A program made the position numbers and the translations under genes. Below the pieces are notes generated by a model. The model was not told the origin of the DNA and did not search any database. It worked only from the letters and a program-made list of their open reading frames with translations. Positions 25,469 through 34,987 of a stretch of 39,704 nucleotides of DNA are shown here, one piece after another. Source of the stretch: Nitrosomonas sp. (lineage in GTDB: Bacteria; Pseudomonadota; Gammaproteobacteria; Burkholderiales; Nitrosomonadaceae); contig JAGNZK010000027.1 in assembly GCA_017984435.1 (NCBI GenBank), positions 1 through 39,704 of the forward strand. Reading direction: 5' to 3'. Every line of letters starts with the position of its first letter. Positions within the stretch are counted from its first letter, which is position 1.

Positions 25469-27796
25469 ATGAGTATTAATCTGGATGACTACAAAGAATT
25501 ACTGGAAGATCTGGAACCGGAATCGATTGAATTGCTCAATCACGCTTGGCCTGAAGTAGTCAAAACTTTTTCGGCGCGCGGACTGGATAATTATCTGAAA
25601 GGCGTCTCAGCACTGCGTGGATTAGGCCGTGGACGCAGCCTGGTGGATTGTTGGATTGACGAAATTCCATTGGTTACCAAAGAAATTGGTGAGGATGTCA
25701 TCAGCGATCTGGCGACTTCCGTGCTTTCACTCGCTTCAAGAACTTCAGGTGCGGTGATCGAACTAGTATTAGCCACCTCCCCTACAGCCGCCAAGCGCTT
25801 GGGCGATGCGCAGTTATTTCAGAATTACCTGCAGTTCCTGAATACACTGATTGCACAAGCGCCGCGCGGCATGCGCCCCATGCTCAACAAACTGGATATC
25901 CTGTTCGGGCAACTGACGCTGGGGGGCTTACGCCGTTGGGCGATGTGGGGAGCCCATGCGCATCGCACGAATTATGAAGAGCAGATGAAATACTTTGGAT
26001 TGGAATCCAAGGAATCGCTCGCGGTTTTACAAAAGGAACGTAAAGGCACGCTGTTTGTGGATGTGCAGCGCCGCATCAATATGTATCTGCGCGCTCTTTG
26101 GGCACGCGATTTTTTCATGAAACCCACTTCCGGTGATTTTGAGTCGCGCGAGGGCTACAAACCTTATATTGAAAATTATTTCATCTACTTGCCCGATGCC
26201 TATGACAGCCATGGCGATGTCACCGCCACCGAAGTTTATCGGGCCGCCGCCGCACATGCTGCCGCGCATCTGGTGGAAACCAAGCAACCCATTTCCGCGG
26301 AAGGATTAAATCCGATGCAAATGGCGGTGATCTCCGTGATAGAAGATGCACGCATTGAAGAACTTGCCATTCGCCGCTTTCCCGGATTGCGTAAAACCTG
26401 GGCTGCGTTGCATACCGCCACACCGGACATGGCTGCCACGATGGGAGATTATCTCAATCGCTTGGCACGTGCTTTACTCGACCCGAATTATCAGGATAAA
26501 GATCCCTGGATTACGGAAGGCCGTCGTCTTTTTGCAGCCGCACAGGACAAATTGGACAGCTATCAAATCTCCTGGGACATCGGAGTCCAACTGACCCACA
26601 GCTTTAGAGAAAAAAATATCCCTTTCGCCATACATACGGATCACCTCACCGCACCCTATCGCGATGACAATCGTTATTTCTGGGAATTCGAGGAATTTGA
26701 TTTAAATAAATCCCTATCGGCTGGCTATGAAGCACCGAAACAAGTGCGCAAATACGTCAATGTGATGGAATTCGCCAACGAAGTCGAAGTGGAATCAGCC
26801 GGAGACGATGCGCAGGAAATCTGGGTTATGGGCACTGAATTCTTCCCCTATGAAGATACCGGTGTTTCCTATAACGAACTGGAAGGTAAAGAACCGGTGT
26901 CAGCGCCCTATCACTATTCCGAATGGGACTACCAGATTCAGCTGGAACGCCCTGATTGGGCAACGGTACAGGAAAAACGCGCCAAACTGGGTGATATGCA
27001 ATGCATCGACGACATCGCGCAGCAATACAAGCGTGAGATTGCACGCATGAAGTTTTTACTGGATGCGATGCAACCACAAGGTACTCGCCGCATCCGCAAA
27101 CTGGAAGATGGCGATGAAATCGATATCAACGCCGCCATCCGTTCGATGATCGATATCCGCATGGGCATGCAACCTGATCCCCGTATCATGATGCGCTCGG
27201 TGCGCAAGGTTCGCGATATCTCGGTATTGGTATTGCTGGATCTATCCGAATCCACCAACGAAAAAGTCACCGGGCATGATTACTCCGTGCTGGATTTGAC
27301 CCGCCAGGCCACCGTACTGCTCGCAAACGCCATTAACAAAATCGGCGATCCGTTTGCGATCCACGGCTTCTGCTCGGATGGGCGCCATGACGTGGAATAT
27401 TACCGCTTCAAGGATTTCGACCAACCCTACAACGAAATCCCCAAAGCCCGCCTCGCCGGCATGACCGGACAATTGTCCACCCGCATGGGCGCCGCCATGC
27501 GTCACGCCAGCCATTACCTGAAATTGCAGAAATCGGCGAAGAAACTACTGCTGGTCATCACTGACGGCGAACCTGCCGACGTCGACGTACGCGACCCGCA
27601 ATACTTGCGCCACGACACCAAAAAAGCCGTGGAAGAAGCCGGTCGCTCAGGTATCCTCACCTACTGCATGAGCCTTGATCCACGCGCGGATCAATATGTG
27701 TCACGCATTTTTGGCGAACGCAATTATCTGGTGGTGGATCATGTGGAACGATTGCCGGAGAAACTACCGGTGTTGTATGCGGGATTGACGAGGTAG
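25469..27796 (+). CDS. cbbO: CbbO, von Willebrand factor A adaptor of CbbQ
   Basis: 775 residues, as for CbbO. The N-terminal two-thirds is helical; the C-terminal VWA domain (about 590-775) has the MIDAS motif LLDLSESTNEK (DxSxS), a Thr-containing segment (MTGQLSTRMGAAMRHA) and VITDGEPADVDV. CbbO bridges CbbQ to RuBisCO, with the MIDAS metal contacting it. The gene ends the cbbLSQO set with no later cbb gene; the next ORF is unrelated and more AT-rich. Confidence 0.95.
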   Translation: MSINLDDYKELLEDLEPESIELLNHAWPEVVKTFSARGLDNYLKGVSALRGLGRGRSLVDCWIDEIPLVTKEIGEDVISDLATSVLSLASRTSGAVIELVLATSPTAAKRLGDAQLFQNYLQFLNTLIAQAPRGMRPMLNKLDILFGQLTLGGLRRWAMWGAHAHRTNYEEQMKYFGLESKESLAVLQKERKGTLFVDVQRRINMYLRALWARDFFMKPTSGDFESREGYKPYIENYFIYLPDAYDSHGDVTATEVYRAAAAHAAAHLVETKQPISAEGLNPMQMAVISVIEDARIEELAIRRFPGLRKTWAALHTATPDMAATMGDYLNRLARALLDPNYQDKDPWITEGRRLFAAAQDKLDSYQISWDIGVQLTHSFREKNIPFAIHTDHLTAPYRDDNRYFWEFEEFDLNKSLSAGYEAPKQVRKYVNVMEFANEVEVESAGDDAQEIWVMGTEFFPYEDTGVSYNELEGKEPVSAPYHYSEWDYQIQLERPDWATVQEKRAKLGDMQCIDDIAQQYKREIARMKFLLDAMQPQGTRRIRKLEDGDEIDINAAIRSMIDIRMGMQPDPRIMMRSVRKVRDISVLVLLDLSESTNEKVTGHDYSVLDLTRQATVLLANAINKIGDPFAIHGFCSDGRHDVEYYRFKDFDQPYNEIPKARLAGMTGQLSTRMGAAMRHASHYLKLQKSAKKLLLVITDGEPADVDVRDPQYLRHDTKKAVEEAGRSGILTYCMSLDPRADQYVSRIFGERNYLVVDHVERLPEKLPVLYAGLTR

Positions 27797-27832
27797 GTAG
27801 GTTTGTTCGATTGGGTATACAAAAACAAAATA

Positions 27833-28366
27833 ATGGAAATAAACCGTAACTCCGCTATCGAAGCAGTGATTGTTCTAAATTACCCGATCGCAGATTTTGT
27901 AGCTGGAACAATTGTATTTATTGACTATCGCGCACGCTATAAATCAAAAGAACTTAGTGACATACAGTTAAGTGCGGTTGAAAGAATGTGCTTTTCACAT
28001 CTTGCACTTTCACTTTTCAAATTACTAGAATTCTGGGAGCGTTACCATCAATTACTGCCAGAAAGACATCATGCAGATTTAAAGGAATTAAACAAAAAAA
28101 TTCGTAAAAAAGGTGTTGAAAATTTTAGAAATAAAGTCTCTGGCCATATACTTGATAAAAAATCACAAGAACCATTAAAACCTGCAGAAATAACGAATTT
28201 ACTTGAGGGATTAATTGGTGAACATGCTGATACCTTTCTCAATTGGATTAATAATCCATCTGCTAATACTTATCCCAATACTGTTGTTAGTATTGTTGAA
28301 ACAATTCGAGACTCTATTGCCCGACAGTATGTTATTACCCCGGATGAAATTATTAATAGCGAATAG
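27833..28366 (+). CDS. Hypothetical protein with a HEPN-like RNxxxxH motif
   Basis: 177 residues, mostly helical, no signal peptide. I do not recognise a named family. ENFRNKVSGHILDKKS (R99 to H105 from the chosen ATG) fits the R-x4-6-H motif of HEPN ribonucleases, and the following EPLKPAEITNLLEG resembles the helix often found after it. ATG 27833 is preferred to an upstream in-frame TTG (27803). There is no clear ribosome site. The AT-rich composition and Lys/Ile-rich protein differ from cbbO, suggesting acquired DNA. No partner antitoxin gene is evident beside it. Confidence 0.6.
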   Translation: MEINRNSAIEAVIVLNYPIADFVAGTIVFIDYRARYKSKELSDIQLSAVERMCFSHLALSLFKLLEFWERYHQLLPERHHADLKELNKKIRKKGVENFRNKVSGHILDKKSQEPLKPAEITNLLEGLIGEHADTFLNWINNPSANTYPNTVVSIVETIRDSIARQYVITPDEIINSE

Positions 28367-29053
28367 ATCGAATAACCTTGCACCATCTCGGAGCAGTCTA
28401 TCAGCACGGCAGAATGCACCGACGCCAGAAGGCGCATCAATCATGTCAATCGCGCCCATCCAACATATATTATTGATTCCCGCCTTCGCGGGAATGACGA
28501 TGAGTGCGACAGGTTAATGGAGTAACGCCTCGAACACTAGCATCGCCATCAAACCCGCCCTGCAGCATGCCGTCACGCGCCGTACATTCCTTCCACACAT
28601 TCGGGGTCAGGTCTAGAACAGAGAATATTTCTAGAACTCAAGCTCGATAGGATCGAGATGGTCTGAATTACTACAGTGCGGGGTAATTCCATCTTCATCC
28701 TCCACCTCATGAAACTTCCGGCTTCTTGGAAATCAACATACCTCAATGTTAGCGAAACCTCTCTGCAATCTCCAAGAAATTGTAGGAAATATTACGAAAG
28801 AATATCCGTCAATACAGAACTTATTCTTCCAAAAATACTATCATTCGCAATATGTTTCTTACGGAATAGAAACCATTATTTTTCCACCTTGTGTAGTAAG
28901 TCAATATAGATTAATACCTTTGCCGCATCATTCAGATTATTTCCTAAAATTTCTCTAAAAAATTCGATAGTTATGTCGCTATAACAGCTCAATTTTTACA
29001 ACAGATACGCAATGTCACTAGACAATTAAATTTACGCAATTAAAGGGACGAAT
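28367..29053. other. Gene-poor region with repeat remnants
   Basis: No convincing gene in 687 bases. It contains a REP-like hairpin (28476-28495), a short block attcggggtcaggtct (28599-28614) like sequences found beside REP-associated transposases, and the inverted pair tctagaa (28612-28618)/ttctaga (28629-28635). Short open stretches from 28676 and 28746 have no ribosome site or family resemblance and are treated as chance. Confidence 0.45.
28476..28495. repeat. REP-like extragenic palindrome
   Basis: attcccgc-cttc-gcgggaat, perfect 8-base arms with a tetraloop, followed by gacgatgag. This is a very common short repeat core in beta- and gammaproteobacterial intergenic DNA (Neisseria and other REP-type families). 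It probably forms a stable hairpin and may exist in many genomic copies. Confidence 0.7.
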
Positions 29054-30337
29054 ATGGAAGGGCTTATTGTTGAACCATCCAGAACATATCAAAAACTTCT
29101 ATCATCTGCGATTGAGTTAGGTGGATTTGGAACCCAACAGGTTTCAACAGGCAATGAGGCCTTGATGCTACTTAAAAAACAATCCTTTGACCTTGTATTT
29201 ATTGCGATGCATTTGCAAGATATGGATGCTCCTAAGTTTTCATCACATCTTCGAGCTGATTTACGTACTCGACAAATACCCGTAGTTATGGTCACTTCGA
29301 ACGAAGATAAAAAACTATTGGATGAAGCATTCTCAGCAGGTGTGACAGAAATATTCGCTAAACATGAATTGGATAAGATCACAAACTATGCAGCACAATT
29401 CTCCAGAAAAAAATGTGGTAAAACAATATCCGGGCATATTTTATATATTGAAGATAGTCCATCAACTGCAAGCCTGACATCAACTGTATTAAGAAATAAT
29501 GGGTATACCGTTGATCATTTTATTACTAGTGAAGAAGGCATAGCAGCATTCAAGAAAAATACATATGATCTGGTGCTCACTGATATATTGCTCAAGGGTA
29601 AATTAAATGGCCATGGCACTGTAAAAGCTATACGACACTTGGTGGATGATAATAAAAAGCATGTGCCACTATTGGTATTCTCTGTGCTTGACGATCCTTC
29701 GCACAAAGTGGAATTGCTGCGTCTAGGTGCCAACGATTATGTCACCAAGCCACTCATTCAAGAAGAACTGCTTGTAAGAGTCAGTAATTTTATCAATACT
29801 AAAAAATTATTGGACAAAGCTGTCACGCAGCAAAATGTTATACAAGAATTAGCAATGAAAGATCAACTGACCGGCTTGTATAATCGTTATTTCCTGATGG
29901 AAACTGCATCGGCAAGATTGCGTGAAGCAACACGCCATAATATCCCTTATAGCCTGATAATCGTTAACATAGATAAACTTAAGTCAATCAATCAAAGTTA
30001 TGACCACTTGACCGGAGATATGGTATTGAGAGAAATAGCTTTCCTATTAGCTAAATCTATCCGTAAGGAAGATATTGCCGCTCGTTATGATGGAGAGAAA
30101 ATTGTCTTGCTACTATCGCATTGTGATGTCTCAAATGCAGCGATTATTGCGGAAAAAATGCGTAAATCCATTCAAAAATTGCACCCTTCAGACTTGAATG
30201 TAACCGCAAGTTTTGGTATCGCTGAAATACAGCAAGATTCTTCAGAAGGTTTCACTGAGTTATTTAAAGCAGCCGATGAAGCCATTTGCCAAGCAAAATC
30301 AAACGGTGGCAACCAAGTGATTGCACGCTATTCGTAA
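29054..30337 (+). CDS. Two-receiver GGDEF-type response regulator with degenerate motifs
   Basis: 427 residues: receiver domain 1 (about 2-116), receiver 2 (127-250), linker, GGDEF-type domain (about 268-427). Receiver 1 has Ala51 where the phospho-acceptor Asp is expected (DLVFIAMHLQDMDA), so it is probably a pseudo-receiver. Receiver 2 keeps the acidic pocket (YIEDSPS), the acceptor Asp177 (DLVLTDILL) and the Lys in YVTKP. The GGDEF signature is RYDGEKIVLLL, lacking the first Gly, with Lys and Ile in place of the acidic residue and Phe, so cyclase activity is doubtful. The domain may bind GTP or c-di-GMP as a sensor. ATG with aaagggacg upstream; monocistronic. Confidence 0.88.
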   Translation: MEGLIVEPSRTYQKLLSSAIELGGFGTQQVSTGNEALMLLKKQSFDLVFIAMHLQDMDAPKFSSHLRADLRTRQIPVVMVTSNEDKKLLDEAFSAGVTEIFAKHELDKITNYAAQFSRKKCGKTISGHILYIEDSPSTASLTSTVLRNNGYTVDHFITSEEGIAAFKKNTYDLVLTDILLKGKLNGHGTVKAIRHLVDDNKKHVPLLVFSVLDDPSHKVELLRLGANDYVTKPLIQEELLVRVSNFINTKKLLDKAVTQQNVIQELAMKDQLTGLYNRYFLMETASARLREATRHNIPYSLIIVNIDKLKSINQSYDHLTGDMVLREIAFLLAKSIRKEDIAARYDGEKIVLLLSHCDVSNAAIIAEKMRKSIQKLHPSDLNVTASFGIAEIQQDSSEGFTELFKAADEAICQAKSNGGNQVIARYS

Positions 30338-30402
30338 AGAATATTCAACCATAACCCACTACCGCAAGTTCCTTAAAATTTATCAAAACTGAATTACTAC
30401 AA

Positions 30403-33400
30403 TTAATACGCCAAGCGCACACTCAGGTTAAAAAATCGCCCGCGGCGGAACTGCCGCGTAATCTCATCGCCTTGTGTAATACGTATATCATCATCGAGCA
30501 GATTCTGCATGGAAGCTTGCATCGACAAGCCTTTGTATAAATTCTGGCTGAACACAAAATCCAGTTGGTGTACAGGTTGTTCATATTTATCCGGCGCACC
30601 CAGCACCCCGGCTGCCAGAATGCGTTTGCTGGAAACGTTATATAATAGGGTAGCTTGTGTTTTCCAAATAGGATTGTCATAGCCGATCTGAAAATTAAAA
30701 ATCTGTGCGGAGTGTCCTTGCAACGGTCTGTCGTTCGTTGTTTGCGCAGTGAGATTTTGGGCAGTCAATTGAATGTTCGATGCTGACCAGGTGTAATTGC
30801 CACCGACATAAAAATTCTGCAAAAGCGGGTGTACAAAATCCAATTTCTTTAATAACTCCAACTCAAACCCATAAATATTTGCTTTATCGGCATTTTGATA
30901 GGTATTGAGTCCGGCACTACCTTGAACCGCAACCAGTTCAATCGGATTGGTTAAATCTTTCCAGAAAAATCCGGCAAAGATATTTTCAGTCGGGGATAAG
31001 TAATATTCCCAACGTGCATCCCAATTGGTAATGGCCGTTTGTTTCAAATTGGGATTACCGACGGTTTCCTGGTTGGTATTGATATCGGTAAAAGGCGCTG
31101 ACGATAATTCTCTGAAATCCGGACGTGATAACGTTTGACTGAAACCCGCACGCAGTTGTTGCTTATCCGTGAGAAACAAAGTTGCATTGACAGACGGTAA
31201 CATATCAATTCTGTTAAGTCTGGCAGTCGTCGGCTTATTATTCAGGGAAACCGTATCAACTCTCTGATCGTTGTCTTCCCAGCGTAATCCACCCGTTATA
31301 TTAACCCTGTCATACAACGTCCAATCCATTTTCCCATAGTAGGAAAACAGACTCTGGGAAGCGCTATATTTATCGCTGGGGCGCGTCACATCACGAAGCT
31401 GAAACCCATTTGTACCGATATACTGGGGTCGCAAAATACTTTCGAGTGATGGCTGCCCGATTACTGCTACATTACTCGCATCCGGACCAAAGCGAAAATA
31501 ATTGAAGCGTTGAATGTTTGAATCCCTGGTTTTACTCTGGGTAATAAAACCGCTGCTCAAGGTCACCTTATGATGCGTTGCAGGTTGCATCGGCAATTTT
31601 CCATCAATCCGCCAACTTTGATCTTTATCAACCAAATCTGCGAACATGACCTGATTACTATCTGCTCGCTGAGAAAAGAATTCGTTACCTTGCCTATTGG
31701 AATCATAGCGATAATCCCGCGTTTTAGGTTCATCTCTATTGGCGGTTGCATTGGTATATAGCCAGTTAATGGATAAATCCTTCAGCCAATCCAATCGATG
31801 TTCACCACCCACCTGAGTCATCAATAATTGATTGGAAAAAAACTTCAACCTCGTTCTACGGATATCACTCGTCTCCGTATCGATAAAACCTTGCGTAATC
31901 CTCGCTTCATCAATCGATTGACGCAAAAACATGGTCTTAGCAAATACCCGATGATTGTCTTTGTACTGGAGTTCCGTTCCTGCATAACCGGTTACCTGTA
32001 CTTCCCGCAGCGATCTTTGCATATCGAAATCCTGCACCTTTTTTAAATCCGCAGAGACAAATTCACGGCTGACCTCATTTTGTTTCCTGAATTCCTGTTT
32101 CCAGCCCGTCGCGGCTATATAACCTAATCTAAAATCGCCCAGCGCAAAACTATCTCCCATAGATGCCTGGAAACCGCTATCCGGCCCACGTTTTTTCTTA
32201 TCAACATCCCATACCCCCGATAAGTCCTCACCAAACTTTTCGATCTGCCCAGGCGTAGCGCCACTTGGGTTAAACACAGATGCTGGTTGTAGATTCCCAT
32301 CCTTAGTCGCGGCAGCAAGCGAATCAGGCATGGCGCGCGCACCATCGTCATAGCTGGTAAAATCAGCGCCGCCTCCTTTATAAGTCAATCCATCTTTAAA
32401 AGTCGTATTATCGCTGATACCCGTTTGCAAATTTAAATTGAAGAAGAATGCATCGGGAATGCCGCGTGTGCGCAATTCCACCGTACCACCCGCAAACTCC
32501 GCCGGACGATCCGCTGAATAAGTCTTCTGTACCATCACGCTTTCCAGAATATTGGTTGGAAAAAGATCCATCGGTACCACACGCCTTGTCGCATCCGGAC
32601 TGGGAATGGCAGCACCGTTCACCAGGGTAGTTGTATATCGTTCACCCAATCCGCGGATAAAAATGAACTGGCCACCCACTAGCGTCAATCCGGAAGCTCG
32701 CCGTAGTGCACTGGCAGCATCGCTATCACCCGCCCGGCTGAATTGCTCAGCGCCTAATACCGTTGCAACAGAAGTTGCAGTTCGTTGTTCTTCGATAACT
32801 GATGCAACAGTACCCGCGAGATGAGGCTCCAACACCACATATTCCGCCAACTCAACACCAGCCGGCGTCAGCTTGAAACTAAGATCGGTATTCTGCGCAT
32901 GCGTAACTTTCACTTCATCTTGCGTTTGACTGCTATAAGCACTATGCAACAACGAAACACTATAGTTGCCGGCGGATACAGTAGTGGTAACCTTTCCCTG
33001 CTTATCGGTTCTGAGTTTTTGTTGCGATCCGCTCAGAAAAACCTGTACATCCTTAACGGGTTTTCCGGTTTCTGCCGATAAAACTTGTACAGCAATTGTT
33101 CCTTCTCCCTGGTCGCGGCTCCCTGCAATCACCGCATCTGCGCCAGCCATGGTACCAGCCAGTGAGCTCTCAATATTCAATAGCGGTTTTCGCTTACTGG
33201 GAAAAAAAGTAACCAGGATTTGTGCATTCTCTGTAGAGCGCAATGGCAAATCAAACGTAAATTGCCGAGTTCCTGCTTTGATCGTAAATTGGTAGAGACC
33301 GGGAGGTAATTTTCCGGCTATGCTTCCATTCGTATTGGTCTTAAGCGGTGTGTCTCCAGCCTTCCAGGTATACGTTGCAGGAATCGCCTCAAAAATCAGT

Positions 33401-33624
33401 TTTGCGGTGGATTTGTCAAAGGATTCGCTACTGATCAACAATTCAGCATCCGCAATGGGCAATCCATTCTGGAATAAGTGAATGGAGAATTCCGCCTTTT
33501 CAGTCTCTCCCCAGGCAACAGGGCTGGCTAGCGTAATCGCTATAAAAACCAACACAGCAAAGGCATAAGATTTAATGGCCGGCAACGCATCAGACCATAA
33601 AGATTTGTTAGATTCAGTGTTCAT
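30403..33624 (-). CDS. TonB-dependent outer-membrane receptor
   Basis: 1073 residues with a signal sequence (about 18-42, VLVFIAITLASPVAWGET). Two Ig-like/carboxypeptidase-regulatory-like modules follow (AELLISSESF to about 150, and VQVLSAETGKPVKDVQVFLSG, about 190-260). The plug begins near TSVATVLGAEQFSRAGDSDAA, with FIRGLGERYTTTLVNGAAIP and RPAEFAGGTVELRTRG; the barrel ends NLSVRLAY. A stretch ELAEYVVLEP before the plug may be the TonB box. The ATG at 33624 is chosen over 33660. It is the last gene of the TonB2-type cluster, the likely client of that TonB. The substrate is unknown. Confidence 0.92.
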   Translation of the reverse strand: MNTESNKSLWSDALPAIKSYAFAVLVFIAITLASPVAWGETEKAEFSIHLFQNGLPIADAELLISSESFDKSTAKLIFEAIPATYTWKAGDTPLKTNTNGSIAGKLPPGLYQFTIKAGTRQFTFDLPLRSTENAQILVTFFPSKRKPLLNIESSLAGTMAGADAVIAGSRDQGEGTIAVQVLSAETGKPVKDVQVFLSGSQQKLRTDKQGKVTTTVSAGNYSVSLLHSAYSSQTQDEVKVTHAQNTDLSFKLTPAGVELAEYVVLEPHLAGTVASVIEEQRTATSVATVLGAEQFSRAGDSDAASALRRASGLTLVGGQFIFIRGLGERYTTTLVNGAAIPSPDATRRVVPMDLFPTNILESVMVQKTYSADRPAEFAGGTVELRTRGIPDAFFFNLNLQTGISDNTTFKDGLTYKGGGADFTSYDDGARAMPDSLAAATKDGNLQPASVFNPSGATPGQIEKFGEDLSGVWDVDKKKRGPDSGFQASMGDSFALGDFRLGYIAATGWKQEFRKQNEVSREFVSADLKKVQDFDMQRSLREVQVTGYAGTELQYKDNHRVFAKTMFLRQSIDEARITQGFIDTETSDIRRTRLKFFSNQLLMTQVGGEHRLDWLKDLSINWLYTNATANRDEPKTRDYRYDSNRQGNEFFSQRADSNQVMFADLVDKDQSWRIDGKLPMQPATHHKVTLSSGFITQSKTRDSNIQRFNYFRFGPDASNVAVIGQPSLESILRPQYIGTNGFQLRDVTRPSDKYSASQSLFSYYGKMDWTLYDRVNITGGLRWEDNDQRVDTVSLNNKPTTARLNRIDMLPSVNATLFLTDKQQLRAGFSQTLSRPDFRELSSAPFTDINTNQETVGNPNLKQTAITNWDARWEYYLSPTENIFAGFFWKDLTNPIELVAVQGSAGLNTYQNADKANIYGFELELLKKLDFVHPLLQNFYVGGNYTWSASNIQLTAQNLTAQTTNDRPLQGHSAQIFNFQIGYDNPIWKTQATLLYNVSSKRILAAGVLGAPDKYEQPVHQLDFVFSQNLYKGLSMQASMQNLLDDDIRITQGDEITRQFRRGRFFNLSVRLAY

Positions 33625-33790
33625 TTGGCGTATCAGGCCCCCTCTCCACCTGCAATCCAATTGCTCGTGAAGATAAATTCTCAGTTAATCAGTTAAGAAA
33701 AGTGTCTTAGTAGGTGTTAAGGCGGTATCAACAAAAATACCGTGAATGATGTTTCTTGCGCAAAATTGACAGTCGATTGCAGCGATCGTA

Positions 33791-34960
33791 CTAGGTACAT
33801 TGCCATGGCTCGGTTTTGCAAACTTCCATCAAACGACGTAGTTCGGTCCCTTTCCTGAAAAGCTCGGCATTCTTCAAATGATCCAAATGTTTGTTAGCCT
33901 CTGGAAAGCGACCACTCGAAAACAAAGCGTAAGCCAACGCATAACGTACATCCTGATCTTCCAGTAGGCCGGTGCGATACAAACTGGATTCCATATTGGC
34001 AGCACGCTCATACTGTTTTAATGCCAAAAAAATGGATAGTCTTTGTTTAAATTTTACTTTCTGATCACCGATGCTTTCATTCAGCGTCAACGCCTTATGA
34101 AATCGACCTGCACGCCGGTAGATTTCTGCCGCTTCAGCTTGTAGATTGGGATTTAGTAGCCCTGCCTGCTCCAAAATAAATGCCGCCGAATTGAGTTTTC
34201 CCTGATCCAGGTAAGTGTGTGCGAGCAATTTTGCGACCATCTCGTCATGCGGAAACTGCAAGCGCGCAATTTCCAGAATACTGAGTGCTTCCTGGTACTC
34301 TTTACTGAGCCTTAATGCATTTCCTAAGGCGATATAATCGGTGGCGGTGGCTTTTGATCGCCGCAAATATTCTCTGCCGAGCTTGACAGCTTCTTGATAG
34401 AGTCCAAGTTCAACGAAATAAAAAACCTTGCGCTTGAGAAAGCGGAAATCTGCCGGAAAGGCTTTTTGTCCGTTGTTTAACGTATTAATGGCCGCATCGG
34501 TTTCTTTCAAATGCCAGTAGGATTCCGCTTTTAAGCTCAGCAAAGTGGCATCCTTATTGACCTGGTCGCCCGCTTTGCCAATCGCATCGATAGTCCGCTG
34601 ATAGTCTTTAAGTCCAAAATAGACTTGTGCCAGATAGATAAATATCGCCTGATCTTTTTGTCCGTTCTTAACCGCCTGTTGCAAGCTGTCTTTGGCGGCG
34701 ACAAGATCATTCAAACCCATATAAGCCAAGCCCTGCAAGGTGTAAAATCTGGCCAAATCCGTTTTCTTATTTTCCAGATCAACGCTTTGCAGCGCTAATA
34801 AAGCACGATCGCTATGTCCATCTTTCAGCATAATCGCCGCAAGTTCGATAAAATCTGCCTGCTGTGCTTTATTCTCGGCTGTCCATACAGAACTGCTGTA
34901 AAAGCCAAGGATCATGGCAACCATCATGCAATGGATCTGCTTGACTATCTGGTTTCTCAT
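33791..34960 (-). CDS. Periplasmic TPR-repeat protein of the TonB2-type cluster
   Basis: 389 residues. An N-terminal signal (HCMMVAMILGFYSSSVWTAEN) is followed by about ten TPR-like helical pairs (for example FYTLQGLAYMGLNDLVAAKDSLQQ). It should sit in the periplasm as a scaffold. A TPR protein is standard after tonB in Vibrio/Shewanella-type TonB2 operons (established knowledge). The start could be ATG 34960 or an in-frame GTG at 34972. It lies 15-27 bases after tonB and about 165 bases before the receptor. Confidence 0.88.
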   Translation of the reverse strand: MRNQIVKQIHCMMVAMILGFYSSSVWTAENKAQQADFIELAAIMLKDGHSDRALLALQSVDLENKKTDLARFYTLQGLAYMGLNDLVAAKDSLQQAVKNGQKDQAIFIYLAQVYFGLKDYQRTIDAIGKAGDQVNKDATLLSLKAESYWHLKETDAAINTLNNGQKAFPADFRFLKRKVFYFVELGLYQEAVKLGREYLRRSKATATDYIALGNALRLSKEYQEALSILEIARLQFPHDEMVAKLLAHTYLDQGKLNSAAFILEQAGLLNPNLQAEAAEIYRRAGRFHKALTLNESIGDQKVKFKQRLSIFLALKQYERAANMESSLYRTGLLEDQDVRYALAYALFSSGRFPEANKHLDHLKNAELFRKGTELRRLMEVCKTEPWQCT

Positions 34961-34987
34961 TTTATGCACCAAGATTAAGCCGGAAAA

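Noticed and set aside
26826-27514. Several 80-110 residue minus-strand frames within cbbO
   Set aside because: Antisense shadows of a strongly conserved coding region.
28676-28958. Two plus-strand open frames (77 and 70 residues) in the gene-poor gap
   Set aside because: No ribosome site, overlapping frames, low-complexity composition and no recognisable domain.
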